Below the pieces are notes generated by a model. The model was given only the letters and a program-made list of their open reading frames with translations. It made no database searches and was not told where the DNA came from. Shown one piece after another: positions 21,701 through 34,399 of a DNA stretch of 64,000 nt (position 1 is the stretch's first letter; the number at the start of each line of letters is the position of its first letter). Source of the stretch: Sabellastarte sp. h YS-2021 (Eukaryota > Annelida > Polychaeta > Sabellida > Sabellidae). The position numbers were made by a program, and so were the translations under genes. The DNA lies in the NCBI GenBank assembly GCA_964017235.1, contig OZ024930.1, positions 29,516,614 through 29,580,613 on the forward strand, written 5' to 3'.

Positions 21701-23116
21701 ATGTCAACTTACAAACTTAGACTAGTACGAAGTCGAAAAGTTAGATTGCTTACCCAAAATACTCTCGATAGCGAGAAAAATACTGAAATACAACAAGACA
21801 AATCTGCAGATCGGAAGTTTCACAAACCCCAGCCACAGCCACCCCAGGGGGATTTACTACAACAAAACATCTCAGTCAGGATTACCATTCAGTTAAAGAC
21901 GGTAAAGACCAAGGGCAAATTAACCTCCCACCTCAAAAGCTTGAAAAACCTGTCCAACATCCACCATTACAAATGGATCCTGTTTCAATGGACTTCATCC
22001 AGAAACAGCAGTATGATGGTGGCATGCATTTGAACACTATGCAGCACTCAGTGGGATTCAAAACAATGGCAGGGGCCATGGTGGCAGAGTGGTAACACTC
22101 TCGCCTCCCACCTCTGAGGCCGGGGTTCAATCCCTACCTGAAGTGGGAAAGGTGGTAGTTGCTTGTCATTGGTTGGCAGTTTACAGTACAGAACCCTAAC
22201 TAACTGTATGTACTGGTTTCCTCTGCTCTTCCAACTACCCATCGTGATATGACCTGTACATTGTTGAAAGTGACGTAAAACCCCAAATAAATAAATTAAT
22301 TAATCAAAACAATGGCAGATGTACACTGTTGGGATTACTCCTAACAGGAAGTGCAGAGATTTGGTTTAACTCCCTACCTTTAGAAACCAGGGATGACTTT
22401 GAGACCCTAGAAGCTGCCTTTAGGGAAAAATACATAGCCACCCAACATACTCAGCTTCAGAGACAGATGGCGGTCCTGAGCAGAACACAGAGACCTGCTG
22501 AAACCGTTGATGAGTACATAACCAACGCTCGATCCAAAATGGTTGATTACAATTACTTATTAATGGATTGTGGCCAGAAATCAAGTCCTTGGTAATGCAA
22601 CATCTGCCCTTCGATGGACTGGATGAATTTGTCACCAAAGCAAGACATGTAGTGTCTGCCCTGAGAACCCAAAACAGCCTGAGTCTTCCGGGTTATTCAG
22701 TAAATTTGATGTCCAGTAACACCTGTGTACCTGACAAAGATGATCTTCAAAGGCAACAAATAACAGCTTTAAAGGTCAGCATGCAAGATCTCTCAGACAA
22801 GTTTGATAGCCTACACAAGCAACTATGTAGGGTCTCAACTGAGAAGATGAGACCTTATGTGCCTAATCAGAGAAGTAATTGGACAAGAGATCCAACTAAA
22901 TCTGCCCCCTGGCAACAAACTAAGCAACAAACATATGCTGGATCACAAAAACTGACTCAATGTTTGAATTGTGGGAGAAATGGACATATACAGAAGAACT
23001 GCAGGATGCAAAAGTTTGTAAGACGAGAGCCAGGAGTGTCAAGAAGAACAAGGTCTCCAAATGCCCGCTTCCGCAGTCCCCCACCTGCACCTGGACAACA
23101 GTTTAAGGGAAACTAA
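21701..23116 (+). pseudogene. Ty3-type gag, interrupted by a SINE
   Basis: The N-terminal part begins at 21701. The capsid-like domain (GSAEIWFNSLPLETRDDFET, 22329-22595) and the C-terminal part (22568-23116) carry a retroviral-type CCHC zinc knuckle, CLNCGRNGHIQKNC. Frameshifts separate the segments, and a SINE at 22072-22303 splits the capsid region. Gag would form the particle that packages the element RNA. The basic, Pro-rich tail after the knuckle is typical. Confidence 0.82.
22072..22303 (+). mobile_element. tRNA-derived SINE, family A, inserted in gag, 14-bp TSD
   Basis: This is a full-length copy: box A TGGCAGAGTGGTAACACTC, box B GGGTTCAATCCC, the family-A body, and an AAATAAATAAATTAATTAA tail. 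Direct repeats TCAAAACAATGGCA flank it (22058-22071, 22304-22317). It is the clearest family-A reference in the window. Confidence 0.92.
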
Positions 23117-23199
23117 GTGACCCTGTTCCTAACTGGGGGTGGAGCAGGGTGATAAAGATGACGAAGATGAAGTTCATGAGGATGAAGCAAACTAAACCA

Positions 23200-23450
23200 A
23201 GTGAGGTGGACACAAAAGAACAATCAGGTTTTACAGTGAACTCTTGTCTACAGACTAGTAAATGTACATTAAAGGTAAATATTGATGATTTTCAGCTTGA
23301 AGCTTATAGTACATGCTTATTTTTCTCCAACACTGCCATATCACATGATCTTAGGATATGACTTGCTCAAAGAAGCCAGATTAACTATCAACTTTGGAGA
23401 ACTTATACTTCAACCACAAAAGACATATGTAGTATCTGCCGCCACAGATA
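23200..23450 (+). pseudogene. Ty3-type aspartic protease region, defective
   Basis: A short retropepsin-like C-terminal pattern (LGYDLLKEARLTINF) is readable near 23355-23400. The segment expected to hold the DTG/DSG active site upstream is not recognisable, suggesting a deletion. The domain is then cut by the MITE at 23451. Confidence 0.5.
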
Positions 23451-24178
23451 CTGTATAAGTGGGTTTTTTCGCTGGAAGTTCGCGAATCAACACAGAAGGC
23501 TTGTTTCGCGGGAATTAATTTTCGTGGTGAAAGAAACTTATTGTCGCCCAACAAAAAAGTGATCAGCTTACATTAACTGTTAAACATTTACAAGAACCAA
23601 TAATAACCTCTACCTACCTACTAAATCCCATGTAGTTATCACATAAACAAAACATACTGACTCACACTGATGTGCTGAGAAATGTGAGGATAAAAAACTT
23701 CCCGTTTATATTGTTAATCTTTTCTTAGCCGCATGATTGCAAAGCTTGACTGGAGGAAAACACGCCTAGTGGGAGGTTATTGGTATAGAAGACAAATAAA
23801 GATGTTCATTGTGTGTGAAGTAACCTTGTACTGATGTTTTATGTGAGATGTTTTTCCCAAAGTTTCCCCTCCTGTTTTTACTTTCCAATGTTTTATACTT
23901 CTGGCTAAATGTCGTAATAAATCTTTCACGAATAAAACTGTGTGCTTATTTGTACTTCCTTTGTCAATATTTATAATACAATGGATAAAAGGTGTGTCTT
24001 ATGAAATTACAACTTGTTAGTGTGCACTATTTTATTCATGCATATAAATATCCACATTATCTGTGGATATGATGGCCTTAAGCGTGCATTAATATTGGTG
24101 AGAATTTAATTTCGCATTTAGTAGTAACTCGCGAATGTAGCGAAAATTAATTCTGCTCGAAAATAACCACTTATACAG
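23451..24178. mobile_element. TA-flanked MITE inside the Ty3 element
   Basis: CTGTATAAGTGG ends in inverted orientation, with similarity continuing inward (TTTTTCG and CGCGAA motifs), enclose 728 bp. TA is present at 23449-23450 and 24179-24180. Removing the element rejoins Ty3 sequence. No coding sequence; the TA duplication suggests a Tc1/mariner-type or similar MITE. Confidence 0.8.
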
Positions 24179-24659
24179 TATTACCATGGACCCCTGCAGT
24201 GAAACAGTTACTTGGGTAAAACTAACAGGTACCAGGACTAGCCATACTAACTGCACATAACAAGATTACAAGGCTTGGATTTTCTGCTGCACATTCACTC
24301 ATCACCCTTGATAATCAGAAACCATGGGTACCAGTTCGGTTATTAAATCCTTATTCAACCACAAGGACTGTCACAAAGGGGACAAAAATAGCCATTGGTG
24401 AAAGGTTAACTAAGGCTGACCACATTACTGAACTCTCACCGACTAACTTGAAGCCTTTATACTGCTGTGAGGAGTCACCAAAAGGTGCGCTTCCATCCAT
24501 CCGATGATTTTTGTGCACTATTTGACTTGACCAGCTCAACCTTCAATACATAACAGAAACAAGAACTTCTTTGCTTGCTGAGGGAATATGCAGATATATT
24601 CCTGAAAAAGGGTGACAAACTTGGATGGACAGATATTTTAGAGTTTGAAGTCAACCTGA

Positions 24660-25874
24660 AGGATGACACCCAACCCTTCAAGGCTGCTCCCTACAAAACA
24701 AACCTAAAACTTGGGCAGGAGACAGGTCAAAGAAATGCTAGAGGATGATATTATATGACCAAGCACCAGCCATTATGGGAGTCCTGTGCTGCTTGTTTTA
24801 AAGCCAGATGGATGTTATCGCTTTGTAATTGATTATAGAAAACTGAATTCTATGACAATTTCCCACTTTGCCACTTGTTGGATTGTCTCGAATCTCTTGG
24901 ATCCTGCAGAGCAAAATTCTTCTCAACCATGGATCTTCAATCGGGTTATTTCCAAGTACTCATTGCAGAGTCTTCCAAGAAGTATACTTCACAAGTATAT
25001 GTCACATGCTGCATTTGTGACACATGACGGCTTATATGAATTTAACCGTATGAGTTTAGGCTTGACAAATGCTCCAGCATGTTTCACCCAACTTATGTCC
25101 AGAGTCCTTCAAAATTTAAACTGGGAAATTGCCTTGCTTTACTTAGATGACATAATATGCTGCAGTAAGAACTTTGAGGAACACATTGCCAATTTGAGAA
25201 CTATATTTGAGAGATTAAGAAGTGCCAAGTTCTTTGGACATATTGTTTCTGAACAAGGTTTAGCGCCATTACCAGAAAAATATTAAGCTGTCTAGAGTTT
25301 TCCAACACCAAGGTGAGTGTGTGATGTTAGAAGTTTCCTTGGACTTGTAGGGTATTACAGGAAATACATAAAGGACTACTCAAAAATAGCATCACCACTG
25401 ACTGATCTTACCAAGAAGGAAGTAGCCTTTCAATGGACTGATGAATGTGAATCTGCATTTCAGACACTCAAACAAAAGTTATTGGAAGCCCCAATTCTGG
25501 CTTATCCAGACTACAATAATGACCTGTATAGTACAGGATAATATATCCTGTATAGTGACGCCAGTTCTGAAGCAATTGGAATGGTTTTGTCACAAGTTCA
25601 GGATGGAAAAGAATGTGTCATCAGTTACGGAGGTAAAAAGCTAAGTTCAGCTGAGAAGAAATTCAGTACAACTGAATGAGAATGTTTGGCTGTTATAGTT
25701 GCTTCTAAGCACTTTGAGCCCTACCTCAGAGGTGTGCAAGTCACTGTGGTAACTGACCATGTTGCATTAAAGTGGATTTTGAACCAGAAGAAACCAAAAG
25801 GGTCGCATTGCAAGATGGGTAGCATTTTGCAGCAGTTTTTTATACTGGTAAACACAAACCAGGCAAACAATTAG
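24660..25874 (+). pseudogene. Ty3-type reverse transcriptase and RNase H, frameshifted
   Basis: RT blocks are readable in successive frames: KPDGCYRFVIDYRKLNSMT, GLYEFNRMSLGLTNAPACF, and the catalytic box LYLDDIICC (near 25140). A connection segment follows (SFLGLVGYYRKYIKDYSKI). RNase H has LYSDASSEAIGMVLSQ near 25553 and HVALKWIL near 25760. Several stops and frameshifts (for example TAA at 25283 and TGA at 25677) make it non-functional. Confidence 0.88.
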
Positions 25875-26259
25875 GGGATGCTGATGGCCTCAGTAGATGT
25901 GAATATGATGAAAATCCAGATGTTTTAGCAGAACCATATGAAAGTTCATTGAAGCTGATCTAGACAAAAAGATTTTCCCAAATGATACTAACTGTAGCCA
26001 AAAGACTGTGAATGTTGTCCCTTTAGAGTTCAGAGGCAGACGAACAAGACTGAAAGGACAAACGATCAAACAAGAACCAAATCCAGTCATAATCTTGCCA
26101 AAGGTAGCATGGTCAAAAGACACTATCATAAAATGTAAACTGAAGGATGACTCTATAGCTCCCATGATCCAGTATTTGGAGGAAGGAATTTTGCCACATG
26201 ACAAGAAAAAGGCCAGAAAAGTGATAATTTCAAGTGACTTGTAGTTTTTAGAGGATAGT

Positions 26260-27084
26260 GTGTTATACCTCCTTCTTGATACCAAAAGTCAAGACCCCAA
26301 AAGACAGATAGAAGAAATAAGAGCTTGTTTAGTTGTTCCAAAGGAGCTAAAATTTGACATTCTAACTTCCATGCATGGTGATCTACACTCAGGACATTAT
26401 GGTACTCAAAGAACTTATTCAACTCTCAGACTGAAATATTACTGGAAAGGCATGTACAGAGACTGCAAAAATTTTGTTGTCTCTTGCCAAAAGTGCAGTA
26501 CCAGAAAAAATCCAGCAAATCCTGTCAAGGCACCTCTGCAACCTTTGCCACCTGCAAGAATAAATGAAAGATGGGTAATGGACATTGTCCACATGCTGGT
26601 AACTCCAAGAGGAAACAAATATTTTCTGACTTTGACAGAGTATTGCTCTAGATATGTTGAAGCCTTTCCTCTTCAAAACACTCAAGCAGTGACCATAGCT
26701 AGGATATTGTTTCATGAGATTTGCTTCAGGTACTCTCCACCTCCAAAATTGCTGAGTGACCTTGGAAGTAACTTCATATCAGAAATTGGGAAGGAGACAT
26801 GTTCATTGTTGGGAATTCTACGGATTTATACCAGTCCTTATCATCCCCAGACTGATGGACTTTTAGAAAAATTTCACTCAACTGTTGCAAAGAATCTGTC
26901 CATGTATGTTACAAGAGAACACACTGAATGGGACCTGTATGTCAAAGGTGTCTGCTATGGTTACACCACATCTATTTGCATTGACTCAACACAATACTCA
27001 CCATTTTATCTCATGTTTGGCAGAGAACCATACAGTCCATTGGACACTATTCTTCCTGTGCACAAAGTGCCCTGGACACAATAG
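26260..27084 (+). pseudogene. Ty3-type integrase
   Basis: The 274-residue open segment has an HHCC zinc-binding domain (HGDLHSGHYGTQRTYSTL, then CQKCSTRK) and the catalytic core (WVMDIVH, LLSDLGSNF and a Glu in DGLLEKFH). It ends TAG after the core, so the C-terminal domain is truncated or in another frame. It would insert the cDNA copy into host DNA. Counted as part of a decayed element because gag, protease and RT are broken. Confidence 0.85.
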
Positions 27085-27170
27085 CTGATGAAGTTATCAA
27101 ATTTGGACCTTTCAAACTATCTCACACTGAAATAGGATATTACTATCATCTGCAGGATATCACTTACAAA

Positions 27171-28913
27171 TTGGATCAACAACAACTTTTCATTAAAATC
27201 CGAATACCATTGACTGCTACCACCACAGCCTTCATTCTCTACAGAGTACACAGTTTGCCCATATCGTTAAGAGCCAATCATAGTGACAAGACTTTTATAG
27301 AAATAACAAAACCTTATCTTGCTATTAGCTTTGATAACTTATTTTATATGATGTTATCTGAAGGTGAATACCAATGTTGTACTGGTAGCCATTTTAAGAG
27401 ATGCAATCAAGCACCCACTATGCTAGAAAGCAGCAGTCCAGACTGTGCTCTAGCACTGTTTTATGATCTTCCTAAGATCATCACTGAGTTGTGTCAGTTT
27501 ACATTTGTGCCAAAATCTCATTCAAATGAAACGCATATAATTACAGTTTCTGAGAATTCTTGCCTCATTTCAAGTGAGGTTATTTATTAGATCCAAACTT
27601 GTCCCAATAAGGCCCCACTTCAAATTTCCACCTGTAAGTTATGTGTCATTAAATTACCCTATGGATGTTCTTTAAAAGGATGCAATCAAGCACCCACTAT
27701 GCTAGAAAGCAGCAGTCCAGACTGTGCTCTAGCACTGTTTTATGATCTTCCTAAGATCATCACTGAGTTGTGTCAGTTTACATTTGTGCCAAAATCTCAT
27801 TCAAATGAAACACATATAATTACAGTTTCTGAGAATTCTTGCCTCATTTCAAGTGAGGTTATTTATTGGATCCAAACTTGTCCCAATAAGGCCCCACTTC
27901 AAATTTCCACCTGTAAGTTATGTGTCATTAAATTACCCTATGGATGTTCATTAAAAGGACAAACATTTTTTATTCCACCAGTACTGCAAAATTGCCATCA
28001 TACAAAATTCCCTGCAATCAATCACACCCTTAATTTGGCTGCACTGTTTCACTTTTATAAGGACAATGACTGCCTCTACAATTTAACATCAAAATCATTT
28101 TTTGCAAAACCTGTGTCCCCATATTTGCCAAATATAAATATTGTTTCCAAAGAATTTAACAATGTAGTGAAACAGGAAGACAAAGTGAAATTCTCATTGT
28201 CACATATTGCTGACAGCCTTGAAATCAATAAAAAGATGTATTCTTATGATGTATCAAAATTCAATGATGATCTTGGAATTCTTTCCAAACCAGGAATGAG
28301 CACTAGCATATCCATTGTTACATGCCTTAACTTTATCTTCGTTGTTGTTGCTTTTGCCTTGACCACAAGTATCTATTGTAGAATGATGTTATTGGTTAGA
28401 AGTGCAAGTGCCCTTAATTTTGTATATGCCTCAACCACACCAATTAACTCTACTCCTATGTTACAAGTTGACAATACTTATTTATTCATATTTATTTCAT
28501 TTGCTGTCTTTGCCATGAGCTTTCTGTATGCTCGGTACCATTTTCAGAATGAATACGACCTTAAGAAAATTCCACACACTAAAGTTAGTGTAGTTCTGTT
28601 TGGTGCAGATAGATATTTGCCCCTTGAAGTAACTCACACAGGAGTTCTAGCTACTGATTTAACACTTGTACCAGAAAACCACCCAAAACTTGATGTCACT
28701 TGTTCAGTCATCAGTAGATCTGTAAGAATTGAATGGGAGAGATTTTCACTGAAGTCACATCACGACTACTCTCATCAATTCCCAAAACAATTAAAGATAC
28801 CTTTGAGAAAATTATTTACTGCCAAAAGGATAATTAACAACTTAACCAAAATGCAATTAATTGCATGTACTCTGTTGAGGTCTGCCGATGGACTTTCTCA
28901 AGAACAGATATAA
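27171..28913 (+). pseudogene. Envelope-like membrane glycoprotein ORF with internal duplication
   Basis: This lies directly after integrase, in the env position. It reads as two ORFs: 27171-27590 and 27699-28913 (404 residues). A segment is tandemly duplicated with a period of 279 bp (93 codons, in frame). The first copy ends in TAG where the second has TGG. The second ORF has N-glycosylation sequons and many Cys, then two hydrophobic spans at about residues 201-226 and 259-280. These are followed by a ~120-residue hydrophilic tail. I recognise it as env by position and architecture, not by a named family motif. Confidence 0.6.
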
Positions 28914-29169
28914 ACGTAAGACCTCCACTACCATAGACTACAATCCAATAGATGGTTACCCCCAGAAATCATTGTTGGATCACCTGTATATAGCTAACTG
29001 TATATATATATTTTACCATTAACCTTATTACCAATACTAACACCACTAATCTTAAGTTGTCTGTATTTGACTTTATATGATTTGTCTTTTGTATTTTATC
29101 TTGTACGATTTATCTATTTGCATTTTATCTTGTATAACTTGTTTCAATCACTAAATTCAACACTTTTAG

Positions 29170-29741
29170 ATGTCATTAAACCCCACTGATGTGAACAGAC
29201 AGCAGTCAGTCCACCGTTGGTTAGATGGCCAATCCCCATACTCACATATGGATGACTCTGCCACTTCACACACTGATGAGAGTTTGCCTTCCCTGGAGTC
29301 TATGCCAGAAAACCCACTACCACCACCATTTCACAAAGATGCCACTCTGAACAACCCATTGTTGACAGGTGCTCATGACCTTGAGGACGTCTCATTTTCG
29401 AGTCACTGCAGGAACAACCAAGTATTCCTCCCAGGGATGCCACAGATGCTGCTGATGTGGCTTCAAACAGTTCCATTGCATCAGAAAATCAGAGCCTATT
29501 TCAACGGGCCATATCACAACCACAAAATGAGACTGATGATAAAAGTTTACCCCGGGTACAGCTGTACCCACATAATCCACCAACTTCTCCATCACAAATT
29601 CTTCCAGATCTTCACTTATCCCGATTGCACCTGGATTATGAAGGCAGACATATAACATATGATAGGTTCATTGTTGGTCACAACCTCACTGTCACCAAAC
29701 CTGTTAATGTAGTACGACCACAGCCAAGGCCTTCCTCATAA
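29170..29741 (+). pseudogene. Unrecognised Ser/Pro-rich ORF downstream of env
   Basis: Open from ATG 29170 in one frame to about 29400, then continuing in another frame to 29741, so one shift. The composition is Ser, Pro, Asn and Asp-rich, with no transmembrane span. A pyrimidine-rich tract ending TTTTAG lies immediately before the ATG, like a splice acceptor. It could be an accessory or tail-encoding reading frame of the env-bearing element, or unrelated. No family recognised. Confidence 0.35.
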
Positions 29742-29957
29742 CACTAATACATTCTTTCATGCATTCTACTAAAATATTCCCATTATTTTCCATTACTGAT
29801 TTATTATTTTATTCTTACAAACTTACCATTTTGATGCAAACTATATCCCCAACCTGTAATTTCTTTATATAATTTCAGCTAGTGATGAATACGAAATATC
29901 CGGGACCTCCTACAAACTGATGCATCTACAACTGCAATCAAGGTTTCGCGCCCTTCC

Positions 29958-30488
29958 ATGACACCTGGTCACTCTGTCAACACCCTATCTCCAACTGATC
30001 TACTTGCTGGATCCTACTCCTTATTCATCCTTCCTGCTGCTTCAACCTCTGCTGGCATGATGCCCCCTCCAAATACTGTTTCCTTACCTTCTACTTCAAA
30101 TCCTGCCCAGTTTTTAGCTCCTTCAACATCTGTGCCTGATCTTCCACCTACTAACAAAAGTTCTGATCAATCTTCCACCTCTAACTCATAACTACAATTA
30201 GCCCAAACCTATTTAGAAGTGAAAAATGGTGTTCCCCATTTCCACCTTCCAGGATTACTGACACAGGGTTCAGACCATGTTGCAATTAACATTGACAGGC
30301 TTGATAAATTTTATCCCAAGTTTAGTTTTGTCAGTATGATGAAATACCTTGCTAAATTACAATTACCCTCAAATGTTCCAGCTCTCTGTACTGGAGTGTT
30401 TTCCATTAAATTATTGACAGATTCCCCTGCACTCATTGAATATCATTTGCAACTTTTTTTCTTCTCTTACATGGCTTATGATTCCTGA
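29958..30488 (+). other. Two further small ORFs downstream of env
   Basis: 29958-30191 is Ser/Pro/Thr-rich (77 residues). 30219-30488 (89 residues) is more globular in composition, with FHLPGLLTQG and NIDRLDKFYPKFSF stretches. They follow each other closely and share orientation with the Ty3 element. Function unknown; they may be pieces of one spliced reading frame. Confidence 0.25.
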
Positions 30489-31221
30489 CTCCTCTTTCCT
30501 ATGATACCACCTGCATGCATGTTGTTCTACCATCTTCTTCCTTTTACTACATGAATTTATCATATATTATTGTTTCATATTAGAGTCTTCACCTAGGTTA
30601 AGAAAACAAAACAAATCTGCTATTAAGAAAATTTGCTATTGAAAGCTGTAACACATTCACTGACCCATTTATATAATAATAATACATCCCTTTACATATG
30701 CATTTTATTACAACTTTATTACATATACTATTATATTTATTATCTTGTGTACATTCTAATGTATATTCATGTATACCTTTCTTTCTAAAGCTTGTATATT
30801 CATTCATTGATGTGTCTACTGCAACCACTTTTTGCAGTGTTGAACTGGAAACATTTCTTGCTGTATGATGCCTTTGTGACAGTCACACCACTATAGATGC
30901 TTTCACAAATATGGAAGGCTCTGGTTTTTGTGTTGATTAACAAATAACTATAAATAGCCACTCATTAACCTAGCTCCAAGCCCCCAGTCAACAAAAGTTG
31001 ACAAAATCAAGCAAGTCACAGAAAAATCACCTAAGTAATGCCCGCGACATGCCCGGTCCATTTGTTATCCTAAACTAATAGGGAGGTTTGACCTCTTGTA
31101 TTATTGAGCAAAACACAAATCAGTGGCTCGCACCAAACAAGAAACAGTCATGAATAAATGGAATATATTATATTTATTAAAATAAAATATGCACCAAATC
31201 AGTCAACTTACAAGAACTTAG
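30489..31221. other. Spacer, nothing recognised
   Basis: AT-rich, non-coding. A 3' LTR of the Ty3 element was expected here, but no match to 20060-21160 was seen. Confidence 0.4.
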
Positions 31222-33566
31222 TTAAAACACTCAAAAAGTAATGAGCATATTTCTATAAATTTTTATGTGGGTAGGGCTTGACCAAAGGAAAAAAGTGTTT
31301 ATGTTCTAGGAAAGACCGGGTCATATGCTGGATACAAAAAGTCCTTAATTTTCTGAAATGTCACCTGATTGATGTCTTCACTGTGAGTACTTTTTAATAA
31401 ATTCTATCTAGGCCACTGAAACTACAGTGCATTAATTTATATACATTCATAAAACTTGATCAAACTGTGATTCATCTGGTTAAATTTTTGTATCCACCGG
31501 GTAACATCTGGTGGATACTATGGATTACGCATGAGTATGCCACTGCCACTGCAGTGTGTAGAAATTTTCCCGTTACCCCTCTAGAGGCCAAGGTATTGTA
31601 GGTAGGGTTCTCAAATTTACAGGATATATTCATCATTACAAAAGCTTACCTGGGAATATTTTTAGACCTCATTTTGAAAAAGAACATGGCTGCCACGTGT
31701 GTATTTCCACTTCACCAAGGAGTTTTGTTGGCCCTCTAGAGCAAAGGGTATTATAGGTAGTGATCACAAATTTCCAGGATATATTCATCATTACAAAAGT
31801 TTGCCTGGGGCTATTCTTGGCCTCACTTTGAAAAACAAGATGGCCGCAATGGCATTTTTTTCTATGTAACAGACTTTAAAAGTGCCTATATCCTCCTTAT
31901 TCTTAGTTCAAGAGGTGTGGCATGTGGAACCAACCTATAGGAAATCATGGGATGGGAATCTTCTGTTGTGTTCAGATTTGACCTTGGACCCCTCCTTCCA
32001 GGTCAGACAAGGATCGTCAAATTTAAAAGTGATTAATAACTATTTTATTATTGGTACTACAGGTTAGCAATGTCAAGCCAACCTATGGGTAATCATGCAC
32101 TGGGAATCTTCTGATGTGGTCAGATTTGACCTTCAGCCCCTCCTTCAAGACCAGACAAGGGTAGCCAAACTTAAAAGTGCTTATAACTCGCTTATTATTG
32201 GTGCTAGAGTTTCTGGAATGTGAAACTGAACCACAGGAAAATATGAGCTGGGAGTTTTCTGATGTGGTTACATTTGATCTTGGGCCCCTTATTCAAGGTC
32301 AAGCGAGGAAAGCCAAACTTAAAAGTGCTTATAACCTACTTATTATTTGTTCCAGGGGTTTGGAATGTAAAACCAACTTATAGGAAATCATGGGATGGGA
32401 ATCTTCTGATGTGGTCAGATTTGACCTTGGGCCCCTCCTTCAAGGTCAAATGTGGATAGCCAAACTTAAAAGTTCTTATAACTCATTTATTATTGTTTCA
32501 GGAGTTTTGGGATGTGAAACCAACCTTTAGATAATCATGGGTTGGGAGTCTTTTGATGTGGTCAGATTTGACCTTGCCCCCCTCAAGGTCAAACAAGGAG
32601 AGCCAAGTGATATAATTCCTATGAATAATTTAGTATTTTCTTAATTTCGGCTGCCATCTTTAAAATGCTGTTTATCTTCAAGACCATGTTCGTTGTCCTT
32701 TTCCGCAGCCCATGATTTCCTATAGGTTGGTTTACCATCCCAAACCTCTAGGACCAATAATAAGCATGTTATAACTTATTAGCACTTTTAGGTTTCTCTA
32801 TCCTTGTTTGACCTTGAAGGAGGGGCCCAGGGTCAAATGTAACCACATCAAAAGATTCGCAGCCCATGATTTCCTATAGGTTGGTTTCACATTGCAAACG
32901 TCTAGGACCAATAACAAGCGAATTAGCACTTTCTTTTCAGTTTGCCTATCCTCGTTTGACCTTGAAGGAGGGGCCCAAGGACAAATCTGACCACATCAGA
33001 AGATTCCCAGTCCATGATTACCCATAGGTTGGCTTGACATTGCAAACCTGTAGTACCAATAATAAGATAGTTATTAATCACTTTTATATTTGACTATCCT
33101 TGTCTGACCTAGAAGGAGGGGTCCAAGGTCAAATCTGAACACAACAGAAGATTCGCAGCCCATGATTTCCTATAGGTTGGTTTCACATTGCAAACTTCTA
33201 GGACCAATAATAAGGGAGATATAAGCACTTTTAATGCCATTGCGGCCATCTTGTTTTTCAAAATGAGGCCAAAAATATTCCCAGGCAAGATTTTATGGAT
33301 ATGAATATATCCTGCAAATTTGAGAAGTCTACCTATAATACCCTGGCCTCTAGAGGGGTAACAAGAAAATCTCTACACACTGCGGCGGCGGCAGCAGCGG
33401 CAGCGTACTCTTGCGTAATCCATAGTATCCACCGGATGCTATCTGGTGGATACAAATATGATCCATATCTTTTCAAAATTATGATTACGTCTTCCTCTGT
33501 CAGGCCCTAGCTACTTACAATATTTTATTAAAAAAAATCCTTCATTACTTTTGGAGTTATCATAAC
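31222..33566. mobile_element. 2.3-kb fold-back element made of ~148-bp tandem repeats
   Basis: The left arm (about 31222-32640) and right arm (about 32650-33566) are inverted copies. Each outer arm has a short palindrome GTATCCACC...GGTGGATAC near the end, the block CCCCTCTAGAGGCCAAGG, and a CAAGATGGCCGCAATGGC-type block. The inner arms are tandem units with period 147-148: TTTGACCTTGG-type blocks at 31980, 32128, 32276, 32423 and 32570 on the left, and inverted GACCTTGAAGGAGGGGCCC blocks at 32810, 32958 and 33106 on the right. No ORF. The structure is that of a fold-back or satellite-bearing TIR element. Confidence 0.82.
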
Positions 33567-33840
33567 CACAGACAAACAGTCAAACAGACATACATACTCA
33601 CAAAATCACTTTGGTGGGGGCAACATGAATGTACAAAATAACTTGAAAAGCTTCTGGACTGAACAAAAACAGAAACACACACATTATCAGATTTTAACAG
33701 CATGTATTCATTCACCACTTGTCATTAGCATGGCATCTGGATAAACATTATACAGTGGGGAGGGGATGAGGGGTTACCCATTTTTTGGGTAGAGAGCTGC
33801 AGATTTTCCTAAGACTGTCTAGCCATCTACAGTGTATACT

Positions 33841-33959
33841 GTTGGTAACATTTTCTTCTCAATTTAAGCCTTTCTTGAGACCGATTACAGTTCCCCCAAA
33901 CACATTTCCTTTTTCTTGGTCTCAACAAAGGCTTAAATTGAGAAGAAAATGTTACCAAC
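33841..33959. repeat. 42-bp inverted repeat (stable hairpin)
   Basis: Arms 33841-33882 and 33918-33959 are complementary over 42 bases with a single mismatch, separated by a 35-base loop. They begin GTTGGTAACATTTTCTTCTC. No coding content; possibly the remnant of a very small MITE or a hairpin RNA source. Confidence 0.85.
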
Positions 33960-34230
33960 TAATTTCCAAAACTGAAAAGTACTGAACTACTATCTTAAGG
34001 AAACCCCATTATATACTGAATTATTTCATGACCTGATAATATAAAAGTTAGAACTTTAAGGAATCTTTTAGAATAAGTTCAATAAATTTGACTACAACAC
34101 TATGCTTTTATAAATGATTTATGTAAATATAAACAAATTTCATATTTTGATTTCACTTTACATCATACTTTATCTTGATAGAAGTACCGGTGATTAAAGG
34201 CAAAAACAGTATCCAGTACTTTTTCATGAC

Positions 34231-34399
34231 TGTAATGTTCTTGTGTATATATTTTATATATATTAATAATCACAAGAAGTGGAGTAAGCTATAAGTGATC
34301 TTTATTCTAGGACTTCTGTAAAGCAACTGCTTAATGTGTTACATTGTACAATTCTCTATGGATGGAGATACACTAGGCTCCATAATACACAATGTTACA
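34231..34399 (-). repeat. 3' LTR of the Mag/Steamer-like element
   Basis: 169 bp, identical to 38826-38994. The element-side neighbour TGCTCCCTTTTG (AAAAGGGAGCA on -, 34400-34411) is the polypurine tract that primes second-strand synthesis. Confidence 0.95.

Noticed and set aside
22072..22160. A tRNA gene, from box A and box B sequences
   Set aside because: The same sequence recurs with a common non-tRNA body and tail in several places, flanked by TSDs; it is a SINE head.
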